From Branchiostoma floridae (lineage: Eukaryota > Chordata > Leptocardii > Amphioxiformes > Branchiostomatidae), in the NCBI RefSeq assembly GCF_000003815.2, contig NC_049982.1, positions 30,431,662-30,495,661 of the forward strand: DNA of 64,000 bases, given 5' to 3'. Shown piece by piece: positions 49,624-63,390 of the stretch. How positions within the stretch are numbered: the stretch's first letter is position 1; the number at the start of each line of letters is the position of its first letter. Position numbers and translations under genes: made by a program. Under the pieces are notes generated by a model. The model saw nothing but the letters and a program-made list of their open reading frames with translations, was not told the origin of the DNA and ran no database searches.

Positions 49624-49699
49624 TACGACAATTACAACCTCCGCGCGTACCCCGTGTTTTGTGTTTGCTGGGGTGAAAAATAGGAGTGTAGTTCGCAAC

Positions 49700-50340
49700 A
49701 GAAGGCTACAATTTTGGAGAGCCCAGAAGTAACGCCTTCAAGTTTTACCCGCAAACCTCATGTCAATCCAGCAGCCCAATCATCTGATCATCGCGCGGTG
49801 ACGTAGGCGACACGAGCCAGCTAATTGGTCGAGGGATGGGGTTGGTCATAAATAATAAATTTGTCTACGGTAATCTGGCCTCTCGCTGTGGCATTTATTG
49901 CCAAGAGTGGGGCTAATCTTGTAAACAATTCCGGCGATTGGCCAATCCACAAAACGCAATTATGTGCGCGACACCAACGATGCGCAGACACAAACTAACT
50001 TTTCTGTGAACTCTCTTTCAGTGTTCGCCTATATCATATTGTAAAGAAACTACAAGAAGGATTCCATTACACGTTTCACAACTTTGATATCTGCAAAAAC
50101 TCATCTCGAGTCCTTCATGTTTTTATCAAAAAGACATCGTTTGGAGAATGTCTTTCTTTCTTTCTTTTTTCCCAGAAGAGTGATCAATTACCTTGTGACC
50201 TAGCCAGTACTAATTGTGAGGATAAACAATCTGACCTGATTTGTCAGATATTTCAATGCGCAGACAAGTTGTGTTGTTTCTAGGCGCCACGAACGGCGGG
50301 ATCAAAGGGACCACAATCACTCCGAATATGTAACACTTAC
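49700..50340 (-). promoter_or_regulatory. Msx upstream region with CCAAT boxes
   Basis: CCAAT or ATTGG occurs at 49776-49780 and 49824-49828, and as a perfect palindrome GATTGGCCAATC at 49936-49947. TGACGTAG at about 49799 resembles a CRE. There is no clear TATA box close to the start. The region is likely to contain the proximal promoter and 5' UTR, but the transcription start cannot be placed. Confidence 0.45.
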
Positions 50341-53300
50341 CCCTAGGAGGAATTCAGCCCCCACCATATCGCCTCCGGACACCAAACGTCCGAATAAGAA
50401 AAGGAGTGCAGAAAATATCCGGACGTACGTGTTTTTCTCTCAATCTCTGACTCAACTTCTGACAGAAATTTCTCAAACTATACCATCGTCGTATTGTTGT
50501 CGGGAGTCAGCCGTGAGATTTTGTTACGACGAGTTTAACACACGACGAGAAGTGGACACGACAATTGTACGAGTCCGTGTAATAATGGCCTGTTAGGATA
50601 ATTATTGGTCCGCACAACGGGTTGTGCTCTACAGGCATTTCCACATCAATCAGACAAATGATTCCGAAATGAGGCGATAATAGATGGGGGGACATCAATA
50701 TTTGTCGACTCGCTTTGTCTTTTTGTGTGAACGACACTCAACCGAATCAACTCAGGAGTGAGAAAAAAGGTTCATAATACGGGTTCATTCAGGTGATAAG
50801 TGTTTTATGGCCGCGCTGGGGGTCAGTTGTAAGGTTTCACACCGAACACAGGAGTCCCATCTGCTAGGACTGTTGTAGCTTTCTTCCTGACACACGCATT
50901 CTTGACAAATTTTCACTTCCGCTGACTTTTTAATCTGGTCGTAATTTATTTGTGCGTTTCCTTTTCCTTCTGATCTTCTTACCGCGTGTGATCGTCATCC
51001 GTGATATATCCAATTTCCTACAATTCGGTGTATGGTTGTGTGTTTTTTATACATGTGTGTAGGAGAGGGTAGTGCCAGTAGAAAGGGGACCCTGTCACGG
51101 TCCGGTCCGGCAATTTCTCTGTCACGGAACCAGTCTAGCGTCCCGCTGCGAACTTCCGCAAAATTCGCCCCCAAAGAAAGTCGTACAATTTCTCGCTAGA
51201 TTTACTCCAGACGCCAATGTTGACCGAGTATAAATTTCTACACATGCCGTTTCTAGTACACCCTGGAAAAAAAAAGTTCCCGTGTCTACAATTTTCTTGG
51301 CTAGTTAATTGGGAAATAATTACACTTTAGGATTTAAAATATCACGAATGAACGAATGAATTACAATGTATTGATACACTTAATCTGCAAACTTCAAAAG
51401 CGCCGCGAACATTGTGCCACGACAATATCGAATTTAGATCAGCAATCAAAAAAGAATCATCAAGTCATTATCGACAACGCTTCTAAACAACAGGGGGCGA
51501 GGCGGCATGGAACAACACAAGTGGTCAATTACACTTGTATTTGTTTGTTTACAATTGGCGTGGATAAAAACCACGGGGAGTTTACGTATCAGAGAGAGAA
51601 AAGTGGCTTCGGCGGTTGCTTGTTCACTTCGCCGGCCACTTATTCCGTCTGTGTCTCGAGGGAGAAGTCTTTGGTCTCCCGGAGAATATCACTTGTTGAA
51701 GGATGGCTGTGTGACCGACATAAATACAGACCATATGTCACTCGGCGCAGACAGCAAAGGCAACCCAAGGATCAAGAAAACCAATTATAGAAAGCCAGCA
51801 AAATAATTCCCGACGAATTCTTGAGCTCCACGATAACGTTAAAAGCCCCCTTGCCCTCCCTAGAACCGGGGTGATCAAGAGAGAAGGAACGCCGCTGGAA
51901 GTAGAGCCCATACTTCCCGCCAAAAATTCGTGACAGAAAAGAAAAACGTGTATTTATTTAGCGCCGCGAATTCGTCCCAGAAGGAATGGCAATTTGCTGA
52001 CTGTCATTCATAGGATCATTAAGAGCAGATGACAAAAAAATATGACCCTTTCCTCGCCCCAGAGTTTATCTCTGCCCTCCCTTCTGTGTCGTGTTAGAGC
52101 TAGTTCCCCTGGCCCGATGAAAGAAGCCAGTAGTACGCCGACACCGACAATTAAATCGGTACATACTTCGGGTCAAACCCGGAGATAACTCTGACGCTTG
52201 GTACGGGATTAATAACATTACTCACCCAAATATGGTCAACCCAGAATCTTACATATACCTGTAATTTGTCAGGAAACTACCGCAGGGACTTCTACAAGAG
52301 TTTGGCGTTTCTTGTTACAGACGTATAGGCTCAGCATAATGTAATATTATATTTCTATTTCATGTTTCTTTCAACATGTTAACCACGCGGTACAGGAAGT
52401 CGAAAATATGCCCGGCATCTGTACATAGTGCACGTGTGTTGTAGTTGGCATGATATCCTTGTTGGACAGGAAAAGACTAGTTTGGTGTACTCGAAAAGGA
52501 AGAATTACTGCCCCCAAAGCAGCCAACTGTATCCTACGCATGCTAGAAGAACACTTTCTCTACTGTATTGAAGTCTCTCTTTACAAAGATGTTTCGCTGA
52601 TGGCTGTTGTAGTAAGGAAAGGACGCCTTTTTTTCGAATCACTGAGTCCTTACCCAACAATTACTTTGTTTATTATCTCCCAACCCGTAACGCAACCCTG
52701 ATTCGATTGATGTCTTTTCACCCTTTCTCTTTCTGGTAAACTCTTTAACCCCTTGTTTCATCCACCGTTGCAAAGATTGGTTTGGAGAAGACTTTAGTGA
52801 GTGTATACGTAACTGGCTGGCGGAAACCTTTCAAAAGACTCGGTATATCCTAACCCAAATTCGTTTTCATTGAGGTTGAAAATGGTCGGAATGCTGGCAT
52901 GCACAAAGTCACAAAGGGATGAGACGACACTATACAAACGAATAGTTTTTCATTTGTACAGACGGTCTGGTTTTTATATATCATTAGAAAACGACACAGG
53001 GTAGCCATATGAACCTCAGGTATTGAAAATATATGATCTTCAATTTCGAAAGGATTGCAGAACAAGTGATATTCTGGGCTAGTAGCCCAGAAAATAAGAT
53101 AATTGTCTAGCTTCCTTTAGAATCCTTCCTCTTTCAGTTAATCTTATCTATTAAGAAAGGAACCTAACCCTCACCCTTGACAGTTGGAATATCTATTTCC
53201 CGTTTTTGAATCCATCTTACTCTCAAAATCCTTGCTGAAAGGAAAACAAATGCTTGTGTTGAGAAGTAAAAAAAGATGCAGACATCTATTTATTTGTATG

Positions 53301-54320
53301 TCAATACATGATTTATTGTTGTCCTTCTGCTGTCAAAACTCAGGAAAAGATTGATTAGCAGGAATTAATGATTTACAACGCAGACCTGTGACAAGATGTT
53401 TTCTCTAGATTTTTATCTTCTTCGCTCTCTTGACGATCAATTCATTTTGGGGGTCTAAATCTGTTGACGTGTCGTTTTATAAGGCTACAAAATTTATATG
53501 CGTGAAAGAAAAATATCATAAAAAATATCGGTCTATAACTTGAATGTGTTTTTAGATATTTTCAAGACTATATTTGAGAAATGTGCATTTTTTTTCTTTT
53601 TGGAAGGGAAAACAGGTCGACTGGCGACCTTTTGACCGGGTAGCAGTGTCTCCACACCGGTTGTACGGTATGTGGCGTTTATGAAGTCCATACGGCCGGG
53701 GTAGGGTAGGGGGGTGGGGGTACCTGGCACCAGGGTCTGGTGGGGAGGGGAGGGGCACATGTCCACCACACCGGGAGGGGCAGAACTGATCACGTCCGGA
53801 CCCACAAGGCTAAACCGAGAAATCACCAAATCGTCGGTGCGAATTGGGAAGATTCGTTCGACTCGCGTGTCAAATGGATCCTTTTCATTCCCATCCTTTG
53901 AAGTTTTCTCTCATTTTTTTCCAGAAAGAGAAAACGAGAGCGTGTTTTTCTCTTGTTAAGCTCGTTATGTGGCTCAGTTATCCAGTGATAATTGCACTAA
54001 TGACATTATTAAGAAGGTATTTGGTGTAGTGTGCGGAGATAGCGGGGATGGGCAGATGGCGGTTCGCCCAGGCGCCACCTTTATCGGTCCGGCTAAGCCA
54101 GCCAGTCTCTACCCTGACCCGGAGTGCGCTGCTGTATAGTCTGTCACACTCTGACACTAAAAAGGTTAGCAGGCATCAAAGAGCCGAGATTCCGAAACTT
54201 TCCTTCCCTTTTCCTCGTTTTCTGCGTGTTTACAGCAGTTTTCTTGGGGAGGGGGGTGAGAGTGGGTCTCTAGCATCATGGGTCGCCTGGAGCGCGCTTG
54301 GCTAATCTATTTGGATATAC
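50341..54320. other. Gene-free flank upstream of Msx
   Basis: No splice-supported exon. The 144-codon frame at 51356-51790 has no motif and is not called. Parts around 50340-51230 are unique-looking and may be regulatory. Confidence 0.35.
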
Positions 54321-54329
54321 AATTTCATG

Positions 54330-54560
54330 GATCATAAAAGAAGGAGAGGGAATTAGGGAAACTATGCATTTAATACTTTAATCAAGATCGCAGGGCACCC
54401 GCCGCCCTGTGTAGTGATACCCCCAGTGTAACTTGAGGATCCCGTGGCCATTAACAGCAATTAAAACGCAATTACTCAACTTTGCAATTAATTTTAGCCC
54501 GGGCTGGGTCTGGGGGACGCCGAACACATGATCACCGCTGGGTTTCCTAGCGGGTTCTGG
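54330..54560. promoter_or_regulatory. Cluster of homeodomain-type sites upstream of Msx
   Basis: Between about 54449 and 54495 the sequence has CATTAAC, CAATTAAAAC, GCAATTACTC and GCAATTAATTTT, that is four or five ATTA/TAAT cores in 47 bases. ATGCATTTAATACTTTAATC (54364-54383) lies just before. It is about 4.8 kb upstream of the Msx start. A role as an enhancer, perhaps autoregulatory, is inference. Confidence 0.3.
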
Positions 54561-54619
54561 TGTTGTTGATTATTGGGATGCCTGGAGCCGACGATTCTAA
54601 TTCAACTGGCGACGGAGAT

Positions 54620-57600
54620 ATCAGGGTTTGCCGGCTGTATTCGGGGCATGTGCGTTACGGTTCGGGCTCGGCGGGAGACAACAGATGTGGCTGTCAAATC
54701 GTCTTATCTGCTGTGGACTCCGCAGAACATGTCCATTAAAAGCGCGTACAGTGAAATACCTCGCATCTTAAACGACAGGAGAGTCGAGCCGCTCGCAGTG
54801 GGCCGCCCGTGGATCGGGTTTCGGAAAGCACCGTTGTCGGGAAGAGAGAGTTTTTAAACCGGGCGAGGGTTGTTGGTTAGCGGGGTAACATTACCGGACA
54901 TCGCGTCCACCTGTTGTGAGCAGTGAGACACTTAAACGCTTCAAAAGAAAAGCTGTCATCGACTTTACGAGCTGCAATTTACGACGACTCGTCGTATCAG
55001 GGGACCCTTAAAACTTCACTCCTTAACTTGTGCAAACATTCACACCCACATCCAAAACGCTTTAAACGGAAAGGATTAGCAATACTTCCGACTTCGTTTC
55101 ACGGCTGCAAAGTTGGTCCTTCTCACGCGACGTTGGTACATCATGCGAAGTTTTAAACCTGCGCGGCTCTATAGTATAGTGTGGTGTGTGTGTGTGTAGT
55201 TGTTCGTATGGAGAATTGCACATAGCGAACCTGATGTGTCGGCATTGCTAGCATTTCCTGGCAGAACGATCTACACTGACCCCAACTCTCAGTTTCAAAG
55301 CCGGCGAGCTGACCCCACTGCCAGAAAATTTGTCCCGAACAAAGCACCCGGCTCGCAGGAATGAATATTTCGCAGATTTGTGGTATTAGGCTTACAAAAT
55401 TTCTGATGCAAAAATAACCCACTTGCTGAAATACGGGCGGTTCGTTTTTCGTACCCTAGGGGGGCGTAGGTTTGAAGAGTGTATCCAAATGGTCCACAAA
55501 TGGCATATGTTAGCCGAATCCTTTCAGGTTTTTTTTTCAACCGTTAAAAAAAGGGGAGGGGGGTGAGTTGTAACGCCCGCCGTGGAAATTACGCTGACAT
55601 CCCCTCGGACCCCCGTAAGCGCCATTTTTCTTCTTCCCCTCTTGTAGATTAAGTTGTCTCGGGGTTCATATCACCCTCTTGTTGTATCTGATAGTTACGC
55701 ATTGCGGCGTCCATAATTGCGCAGACAGGATGTTATGGTTAAAGGGATCAGTCCGACGGGTACTGGGACACCTCGTTTTCCTCAATTTCGCCCCGGATGG
55801 AACAACTGAGCAGTTTACGCAGCGGCTTGAGACGTAAATGTCGCCGTACTTTTATCCACAGGACTCGCCAGTTTTGTCATTCACGCTCATTTTTCCCCCA
55901 GAGGTCGACAGATGTTCGACCCAAAATGGTCGCCGTTAACTTATATTATAGTGGAATGGCCATTTTTTTGCTGGGATGTTTAGAACTTTTCAATAGCTTT
56001 TTTTTTCTAAACGCTGGCAACAAACTTTAGATAGCTAGCGTTGTTTGTATAGTTGCTGGCCGTTCGTATGAGTGTTTAATAGCAGTTTCATATCTATTCT
56101 AGTATAATATGGTTTGCACAACACAACACAGAGATATCGGCTTACACATCGCCAGAAATCAAACAAAATCAAAAACGTTTTCATATGCTTGTTCATACAA
56201 ACATTAAAACAGACTTCGTAACATCGGTGTCGGGGAAATGATATCGATATGACATATGGACAACTACTATTACATAAATATTGTTGAATATAAATATTGT
56301 TGAATAGAATAGAAGACGGCCGTCATTTTAAAGGCTAGTACAAACTATATTTCCCTATCTTATCCATTCAAGTACTGTAGGAGGAAACAAATCGTATTCT
56401 AAGTACTTAACGATATTTCCTTACGTAGCTTGCTCAACCTTTGACTTTAACTTTAACTTTAACCTCCCATTAAAACACATGTTATTTTTTTTATTTCTAA
56501 GAAAACTAAAAAGCGAGGATAAGTTAAATTTGTTTGACGTTAGTTTGTTTATCTTTGTATATATATTCATCAACATTCAGTATGATTTGATGTAACCTGT
56601 CTTTAGCAAAAAATGTGCAATTAAGGACTTCTTTTATTATATTAAATATATGTACCAAACACAATTGGACTTACCGACGGTTCGACATTTCCTGCAGTTG
56701 GCTCTATTTAAAGTTTAGCTTCATACATGATATATGTAGGGGAAACGTCTGAGGTATTCTTGTAGTGATATTCACATTTGTCATTTGTGATATTCACATA
56801 TGTCATTTGTCATAAAAGATTTAAAAAAGTCCCTTTGCGTTTTAGTTTTAACATTATATCATACCATACAATTATCACCAATCTAATCTGCACACACAAT
56901 GATAGACTATAATGGTGTTGTTTTCTTCATTTTGTACACACTCAATCCAGCAAAATTGCTATATGATAAAACGATAATGATCTCGCCATGTGCTACTTTC
57001 TCATGTTATGATATGTTATTTGTGTTTTTATCAAAATTGACATCTTTCTCGTACTGCGTGTTGCATTGTGGGAACTGTGGCAATAGCGTGAAAGTAGACT
57101 TCCCATAAGCCATACAACAATTTTCCTATATTTTCACTTCATAAAAGTAGGTTGTTTTTTTCTCTTCATTTAGGCATGTTTTCAATTTCACTTTTTAATT
57201 GTAGCACCGTATCTAAAAAAAAAATCAGCTTCAAAGCTTTAGCTACTAGATAAGGTTCTAAGTAAGATTGCATAGGGTTTTGATTCCAATTGGCAAACAA
57301 CTCGAATTTTGTGACACCATTACATAAGAAGCTTTTTATCAATTTCCACTAGAATCAAATCATTGTGGTCACTAGCGTACTTTCCAGTCAACAATCTTAT
57401 GAAAATCCATAGTGAAAAAACATTTCTTCTAGAACTAGAAAGAAGTCTGTACATGTTTATTTTCCTTCTCTCTCACTTTACGTAAGAAGTTGTCACCTAA
57501 AAAGCAATAATCGCATTGATTTTAATTTCGCTAAATTCATACAAAGATTTATACAAAGATTTTTTGAATTGTGCACTTATTTTTTTTAATTTCTGGCTGA

Positions 57601-60600
57601 GGCAGCGAACTTATTGTTCACCCCTCATTTACGAATTGTATATCATTTATATCAATTCAATAATAAGCATCATCGTTTTATGATATAAACACTTTTACTA
57701 GCTTTTAACAGCAGTTTAGAAGTAGAAAGAGTCGAAAGTTTGGAAGTAAAATCAGCCCATGGTGATTTGGACGGAGCGACTGCTGTGTCTTGTTTGATAT
57801 CTCGTACATTCGACCGTAACGTTGTTTCTGTGTGCAAGTGTAATTAATCCCCCCTCCCCCTTCCCGTGAACGTTTAAAACCCACTACAGCCTACCCTATA
57901 TATGTCAACGCTACATGTCAATTATCCGTCCCGCGTTAGCTACTTCCTCTAGAGACCCGGTGCACAAATGCTACAAATTACACTAATTTGGCTTTCGCTT
58001 TTCTCATATAAAGCCGGAGAAAGTTCAGGCGCTCATCAATTGGTTACAACAATTTGGCCGCCTATTGTGTGGTGGCGGCGGTGTCGCCGTATCAGCGGTT
58101 GTCATGTGTGCACCGTGTCCCCCTTACCTGCACCCCGCCTCCTACAATATTCATGCCGCGGCTTTTACCACACCTTTTACCTCCCCCAACGGGCAGAGAG
58201 GGCTCGAGCGGGACTTTAGGGGATCCCCGGTTTTTGTTGGGAGCGATTTTTATTTGTCGCTTCGTGGAGCAGTAATAGCAAGTCTTGATCGCCATAATGG
58301 GTAAATTATAGGACTTTAGAGGATCTAACAAGAGAGGGGCTGTCTTGGAGACATATATGCAGGGGACGTTTTGAATCGCGGGGCTAAAGCCTGGTCTTGC
58401 ATGATTGGATACAAGGACTATAGGAGTTTTCCAAATTTGCTTGGAGCGTGTTGTCAACCAATTAAAGCAAAACTTGAAAAGGAACGCTCTTATTTTCACA
58501 CCGTTCCGCCTAACAACGTTTGTAACACTATCTGTGATTTGAAAGAGAAAAAAGTTAGCCAGGACGCTTAGGCAAGAGGGTTTTTTTTATATCTTGCCTT
58601 GGTATAAATCACAGTTCAACTGGGACAGGTTTAAATGGTTTTCAGTGTGTGTAAACTGTATTGTATGTACTGGCGTCGATGTAGATGGCTGCGTTTTTCA
58701 TTTCCCCCTGAATACGACTGGCGGAAAGCTCGAGATCTTTATCTAAACGTGTGGCAATATTGGCAGGCACCATCGCTGTAGATAAGCGACCGTTTGGCCA
58801 ACTATAGAGCGTCATGATATAGCGATGGAGCCGGGCAAATCTGGATAACTACCCGGCAAAATGTGAGAGAAACCCGGCCCGAAATCCACCCCTAATACCC
58901 CGTACGAACCTATATCACTTCCCCGCTAGGAATTACTAACATTTTCACTCACTTACCTTTTCAGGGGGAACAGAAAAATATGTAATTGCTTTGGCTGTGC
59001 ACACTACACATTTGGCTTTCTCTTTCTGAAAGAGAGAGAGGGAGAAGGCCCTTTGAGATTTCGAGTCGCCTGAGGTAAAAAAGAGGTCTTTAGAATCGCC
59101 TTGTTAGGACCATTTACTGTGGAATTCTGATGTATATCCTTTTCCTCCGCGCTCCAACCCTAGAGACTCTCTCCCTCCAATGTTATAGTTAGAATGTAGC
59201 ACCTAAGAGCCTATGGGCTTACCGTTTAAAATGTCAATCTGTAGGAATCATCACACTGAGTTTTAACGCTAGCGGGGTCGGTTAGTGCGACCTCTTACTA
59301 CCCCGGTCGAGCGAGTTCTCTAAAAAGTCCCTTTGTAAAGAGAGGACGTTTTGAACACCCCTCGAAACAAATTACCCGGTCTTAATGACTATGTTGATGG
59401 ACTAACCTATCTCTTAATTATCGGCCACTTCGGGGAGTACCGAGATCGCGGTGGTGCGTAGATCCCGTGTCCGTGGAGGCTGGGCATGGGAGAGAGAGAT
59501 AATACCGAAATTGGCACTTACGCAGAGGAAGATGTAGTAATAGTGGCAACTTTTGAGCTTCGATTGACCGCATAATTATGACTGTGAAAGAGGTGATTTA
59601 GAATGGCCCCCAGGCACGAACCTAATAGTCGCCGGGGTTTGTCAAGCAGAGATAATATTCAGATTGTTCACGCTCCAACCTATAATTTCTCCATGGCCCT
59701 GGAAAGTCGGGATTGTTAACTGTTTGGCTCCCGAAGTGCACCCGACAATTACGCCGTGCGTACTGACTGGAAGTTTTTTGTTGGTCGGGACGTAGACAGA
59801 TGGCGCAATCATCGCGTACGAAAGGAGTCCCTTCAGCAATAACGCGATAAGGAAACTTAATTTTCGCCGTTTGCGTCGCCCCATTCGTCACATTAGAAGG
59901 GGTTGCGATACCGGCTTGTACTCTAGAATATGAAGGAAGTGATAAAGAGAGCCTAGGAGTTGGCCGGCTCTGTGATTTTCTTTTTTTGCGGTTTGCTTAT
60001 TCAGGATCGAAGATTATAGGCTCCCCCCGTAGCGGCGATAAAGGGGGAAAGAGAGCGTGAATAATACCCGATGACATTCATACGCCAACAATTCGCGAAC
60101 AAATTAGGGATTCAGAGTTACTTATGAGAGCAGCTACGAAGTCATACCGACTATGAGCAAAGAATATCAATATCACAGCGCGCGCACCGCGCCAAACCGA
60201 ACGCGTACGTAACATCGTCTATAATTGAAGGCGATATAAAGTTTTGCGCGGTCGTATCCGCTAGTCAGAAGGGGTTTTGTTTGACGCGGCGTGGTCCGGC
60301 TAGAAGCGAGATGATGGAGGTATTCTCCAAGAGGAGTTGACACCACAGAAATTGGTCCGAGTCGACCGGCGATAACAGGGGTGCCACTGGAAATGGCTTG
60401 CGGTGAACACCCCCCATTCCGTTACCATTCAAACTTCATAATACAGTTGGACCGGGGTGCCATGGCGTTTTCACCCACGCGCAAAATAGGGTTACAGTGA
60501 CCCGGGTGCTCCTTTTTTTTCTTTTCGACTTTTCACAAAATCACAAAATGGCCCGCGCCAATCGTTAGAATAAAGACGTCAAAAGCGTAATCGGGATTCC

Positions 60601-62035
60601 ACGGACCACATGTCTTAATAATAGAGAGGCTTCATTTCTTGGTCCATTTCTTCCACACAGTTTTACAATGGGCGCTGTCAAGTAGCGGGAACTTGAGGAA
60701 CATTTACTATGATGGCTCAGTTAGGTACGCCACTGGAAAAAATTGGAGAGATTCCTTAGAGAGTTTTCTGAAGCATAACTTTAGGTTGCGCTTATAATCT
60801 AATCCATTTTACAAACGTTGTTTACATAGTTTTATAAGTTAGGTTCATATCTGGCAAATATTTAATTCACGAAGGCACTCAAATCAGAAATGATTCATAG
60901 CACAGATTAGCACAATTACAGGGAAGAATAATTCAAGCCATCTAAAGATAAAAATGCATATCAATATGTTAACCGCTTCTTGAATGAATTAATTCATTCT
61001 GAGTAGTAATCATATCATTTATTGACGTAAGCTATCGACGTATCAAACATCATGACGGCCCCGTCATCGCCTTCTGTTTCGACTTCTGAAACAAAATGGA
61101 CCCCTGCAGTTCCGAAAAGCCGCTAGGGGGCCATAACCTACAAGGTTTAATCTCCCTCCAAAGAACTATCTACCATCTTGGAGTGTGACTAGCGAAAAAT
61201 AAGAAAAGACTAATATTTTAGACAGCTAAGTTGATGAGATTATATTTGTTCGTACTCTAATCTCCAAGCAGATGTTTGAGAGGAACAACTGTCCCAAACA
61301 TTCCTAACTCGTCAAGGTACAATGAAATCTGCCTCAGCCAATGGGCAACCGTTTTACATTACACATAAGGTTCTTCATGGTACACTTACTGTTGTGATAT
61401 CATATTGGTGGAATTTCACATTCAGTGACTCTGTTGTTGATTGCAAGGTGTATAACATATATATACAAGAACAGCAGCATTTTGTTATTGGCCAAACAGA
61501 AGTTTTTCGGTTGTGAGGCCATGTTGGCTAACATCAATTTTCGTCCGTTTAAAAAAAAGATTTTTAACACACTGTAAATCGCAGCTACAAAATGTAGTCA
61601 TATATGCCGTAAAGTGAATAATAAAATCGTAAAACAAATCCTATTGCCCTGGAAGTATAGGTATGCCATAATACCAAATACCAATTTACAACTTATTTGT
61701 ATCCCGTCCATCGTCAAGGCAAAAGGAACACATGACAGTTAATAAAGGTGGAAAACGTTGTCTTTTTAATTGCTCAGATTTGTTGTAGAGAATCTACTTC
61801 TAGTGTGGGCGATCAGTGTTCTACATACAGTACTTTCAGAAACTGGTCTTGACTTCCAAAATATTGCCCAAGTCGAGCCCAAATCAGTGATAATCTGATA
61901 TAGACTCATTTTATTTACATCGACAAAAGGGGCTGTCAAAAGCAAACTTAAAAACTCTTCTCCTTGATTAAAGCACGAATGCGCAGATCTCACTTCTTCT
62001 AGTTCTAATGCTATACCGATTTTAGGTTAGTTCAG
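54620..62035. other. Gene-free flank, right part
   Basis: No exon is supported. A (GT)n run is at 55180-55200. A short duplicated ATAAATATTGTTGAATA lies at 56274-56307. GC-richer unique blocks at about 57960-58420 and 59100-60500 could be conserved non-coding sequence. A fragment of the dispersed repeat seen at 14360-15440 is at about 61070-61200. Confidence 0.35.
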
Positions 62036-62230
62036 CGTTATCCGTGGGGTAACCTATATCTGTTGTATATAAAAATAGGATATTTGGGATAGTTAAGTCG
62101 ATGGAAAGAAGTTTTACATTGCAATAATTTGTTGACATTAATTTTTTGAAACCCACGTCGTTGACCTGAAATCTCGAAATACCCAGTTTTTTTTTATAAC
62201 AACGAATCTAGGTTACCCCACGAATTAACG
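62036..62230. mobile_element. MITE, third copy of the 'ATCCGTTGT' family
   Basis: GTTATCCGTGGGGTAACCTA at the left faces TAGGTTACCCCACGAATTAAC at the right. Inside are TATCTGTTGTAT / ACAACGAATCTA arms and GATAGTTAAGTCGA / TTGACCTGAAATCT. Confidence 0.75.
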
Positions 62231-63220
62231 TGAACTAGCGTTAGTGCACAAGGTGCCTTTATGGGGATGTGTCCTCCCTCTTTCTAATGTTTGTGCACTC
62301 TCCATCCACTCAGAACCTTGTTGTGACAGTTTGAACAATGCCCGCTATCACACAGTACACGTACCAATACAAATGTTTTGTAAACATAGCAACCGATCCC
62401 ATATTGTGGTCGAGGCGTCGTCTCGACAAATGGCTTTTTGAGAGTTCTTTTCCTGATTTAGGAACCGCTAGTTGACGTCAGAGCACAAATATTTTTGTAA
62501 GGAGGACAAGTGATGTTGAATTGGTGGGTTGATATATTGTTCTGGTGGTCGTTGAGCTTACTTAGTACGGATTAGCTGGGATTATCCTACAAAGATATCG
62601 AGGTGTATGTTTAATACTGCGTAGCCCTTTTATCGTTTTTTGAGAGGATGCTAACAGAATTAACAAGATGAATCAAAACCTATCAGTGTTGGCGACATTT
62701 TGGAACGTATTTTAAAGTATATTTCCTTATACAATAGACTTTTCCTTATACAATATTGTCATTTTATTTCATTTGTCCAGTTTAGATTTGGCTATTCAGT
62801 TCTAGGTTTTACTAACCGAAAAGTACTGTACCTACACGCGTACAGCGTATTTTCTTCAAAAAATCTTCTTTCATGTCAAGAACATCCTCTTTAAGATCAT
62901 AATTCATGGATAAGTCTAGGGTTTGAGAAGCATTTGAAAATAATGAAGTGCTGATGTGACGATTTGATTTTTCAGTCACGCATGTACATACGAACACTAT
63001 TCACAATTTAGGTGTGACATTCTGAAACACAAAATTACACATGACACCCCCACCCCACAATATATTGTCAATATTTTCCCCACCCCCACCCCCACCACAC
63101 ACATGAAACGTGGTAACCGACTTCCTCTCTTGACTGGAGAGTTTGCGTAAGTCCGGAAGGCAACTTGAATGGAGCACCTGTAAAAAAAAGTACAACTACA
63201 CTAGTGTACACACTGATCAC
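62231..63220. other. Gene-free stretch
   Basis: AT-rich, with a C-rich CACCCCCACCCCACAA tract at about 63043-63100. Nothing else is supported. Confidence 0.4.
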
Positions 63221-63390
63221 CATGTGTATGTTTGGGCAAATTTGTTGCTAACGGAGATGCTGGGAAAACATCGGCGGGCTCGGTGTTATCTCGATCGGCG
63301 AGGCCACGCCAGGCGACATGTAAGGGTGTGTTGTCGGGCAGGTTAGTTCGTGATCATACAGCCGACAAGTACAGTACAGCTACGCACTGT
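63221..63390 (+). other. Candidate exon of a gene running out of the window to the right
   Basis: A less AT-rich block ends in TGTGAG|GTGAGT, a strong donor at about 63391. One frame is open through it (starting M-G-K-F-V-A-N-G-D-A-G-K at 63232 and reaching D-K-Y-S-T-A-T-H-C-E at the donor). There is no recognisable domain, so it may be a 5' non-coding or first coding exon, or chance. Confidence 0.2.

Noticed and set aside
49624-49698. A longer Msx start at the upstream in-frame ATG
   Set aside because: The extra 25 residues are hydrophobic or basic with no Msx character, while M-A-Q-S precedes conserved Msx sequence directly.
51356-51790. A 144-codon plus-strand frame upstream of Msx
   Set aside because: Mixed composition without motif or signal, and another frame is open over the same stretch. 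Most likely chance.
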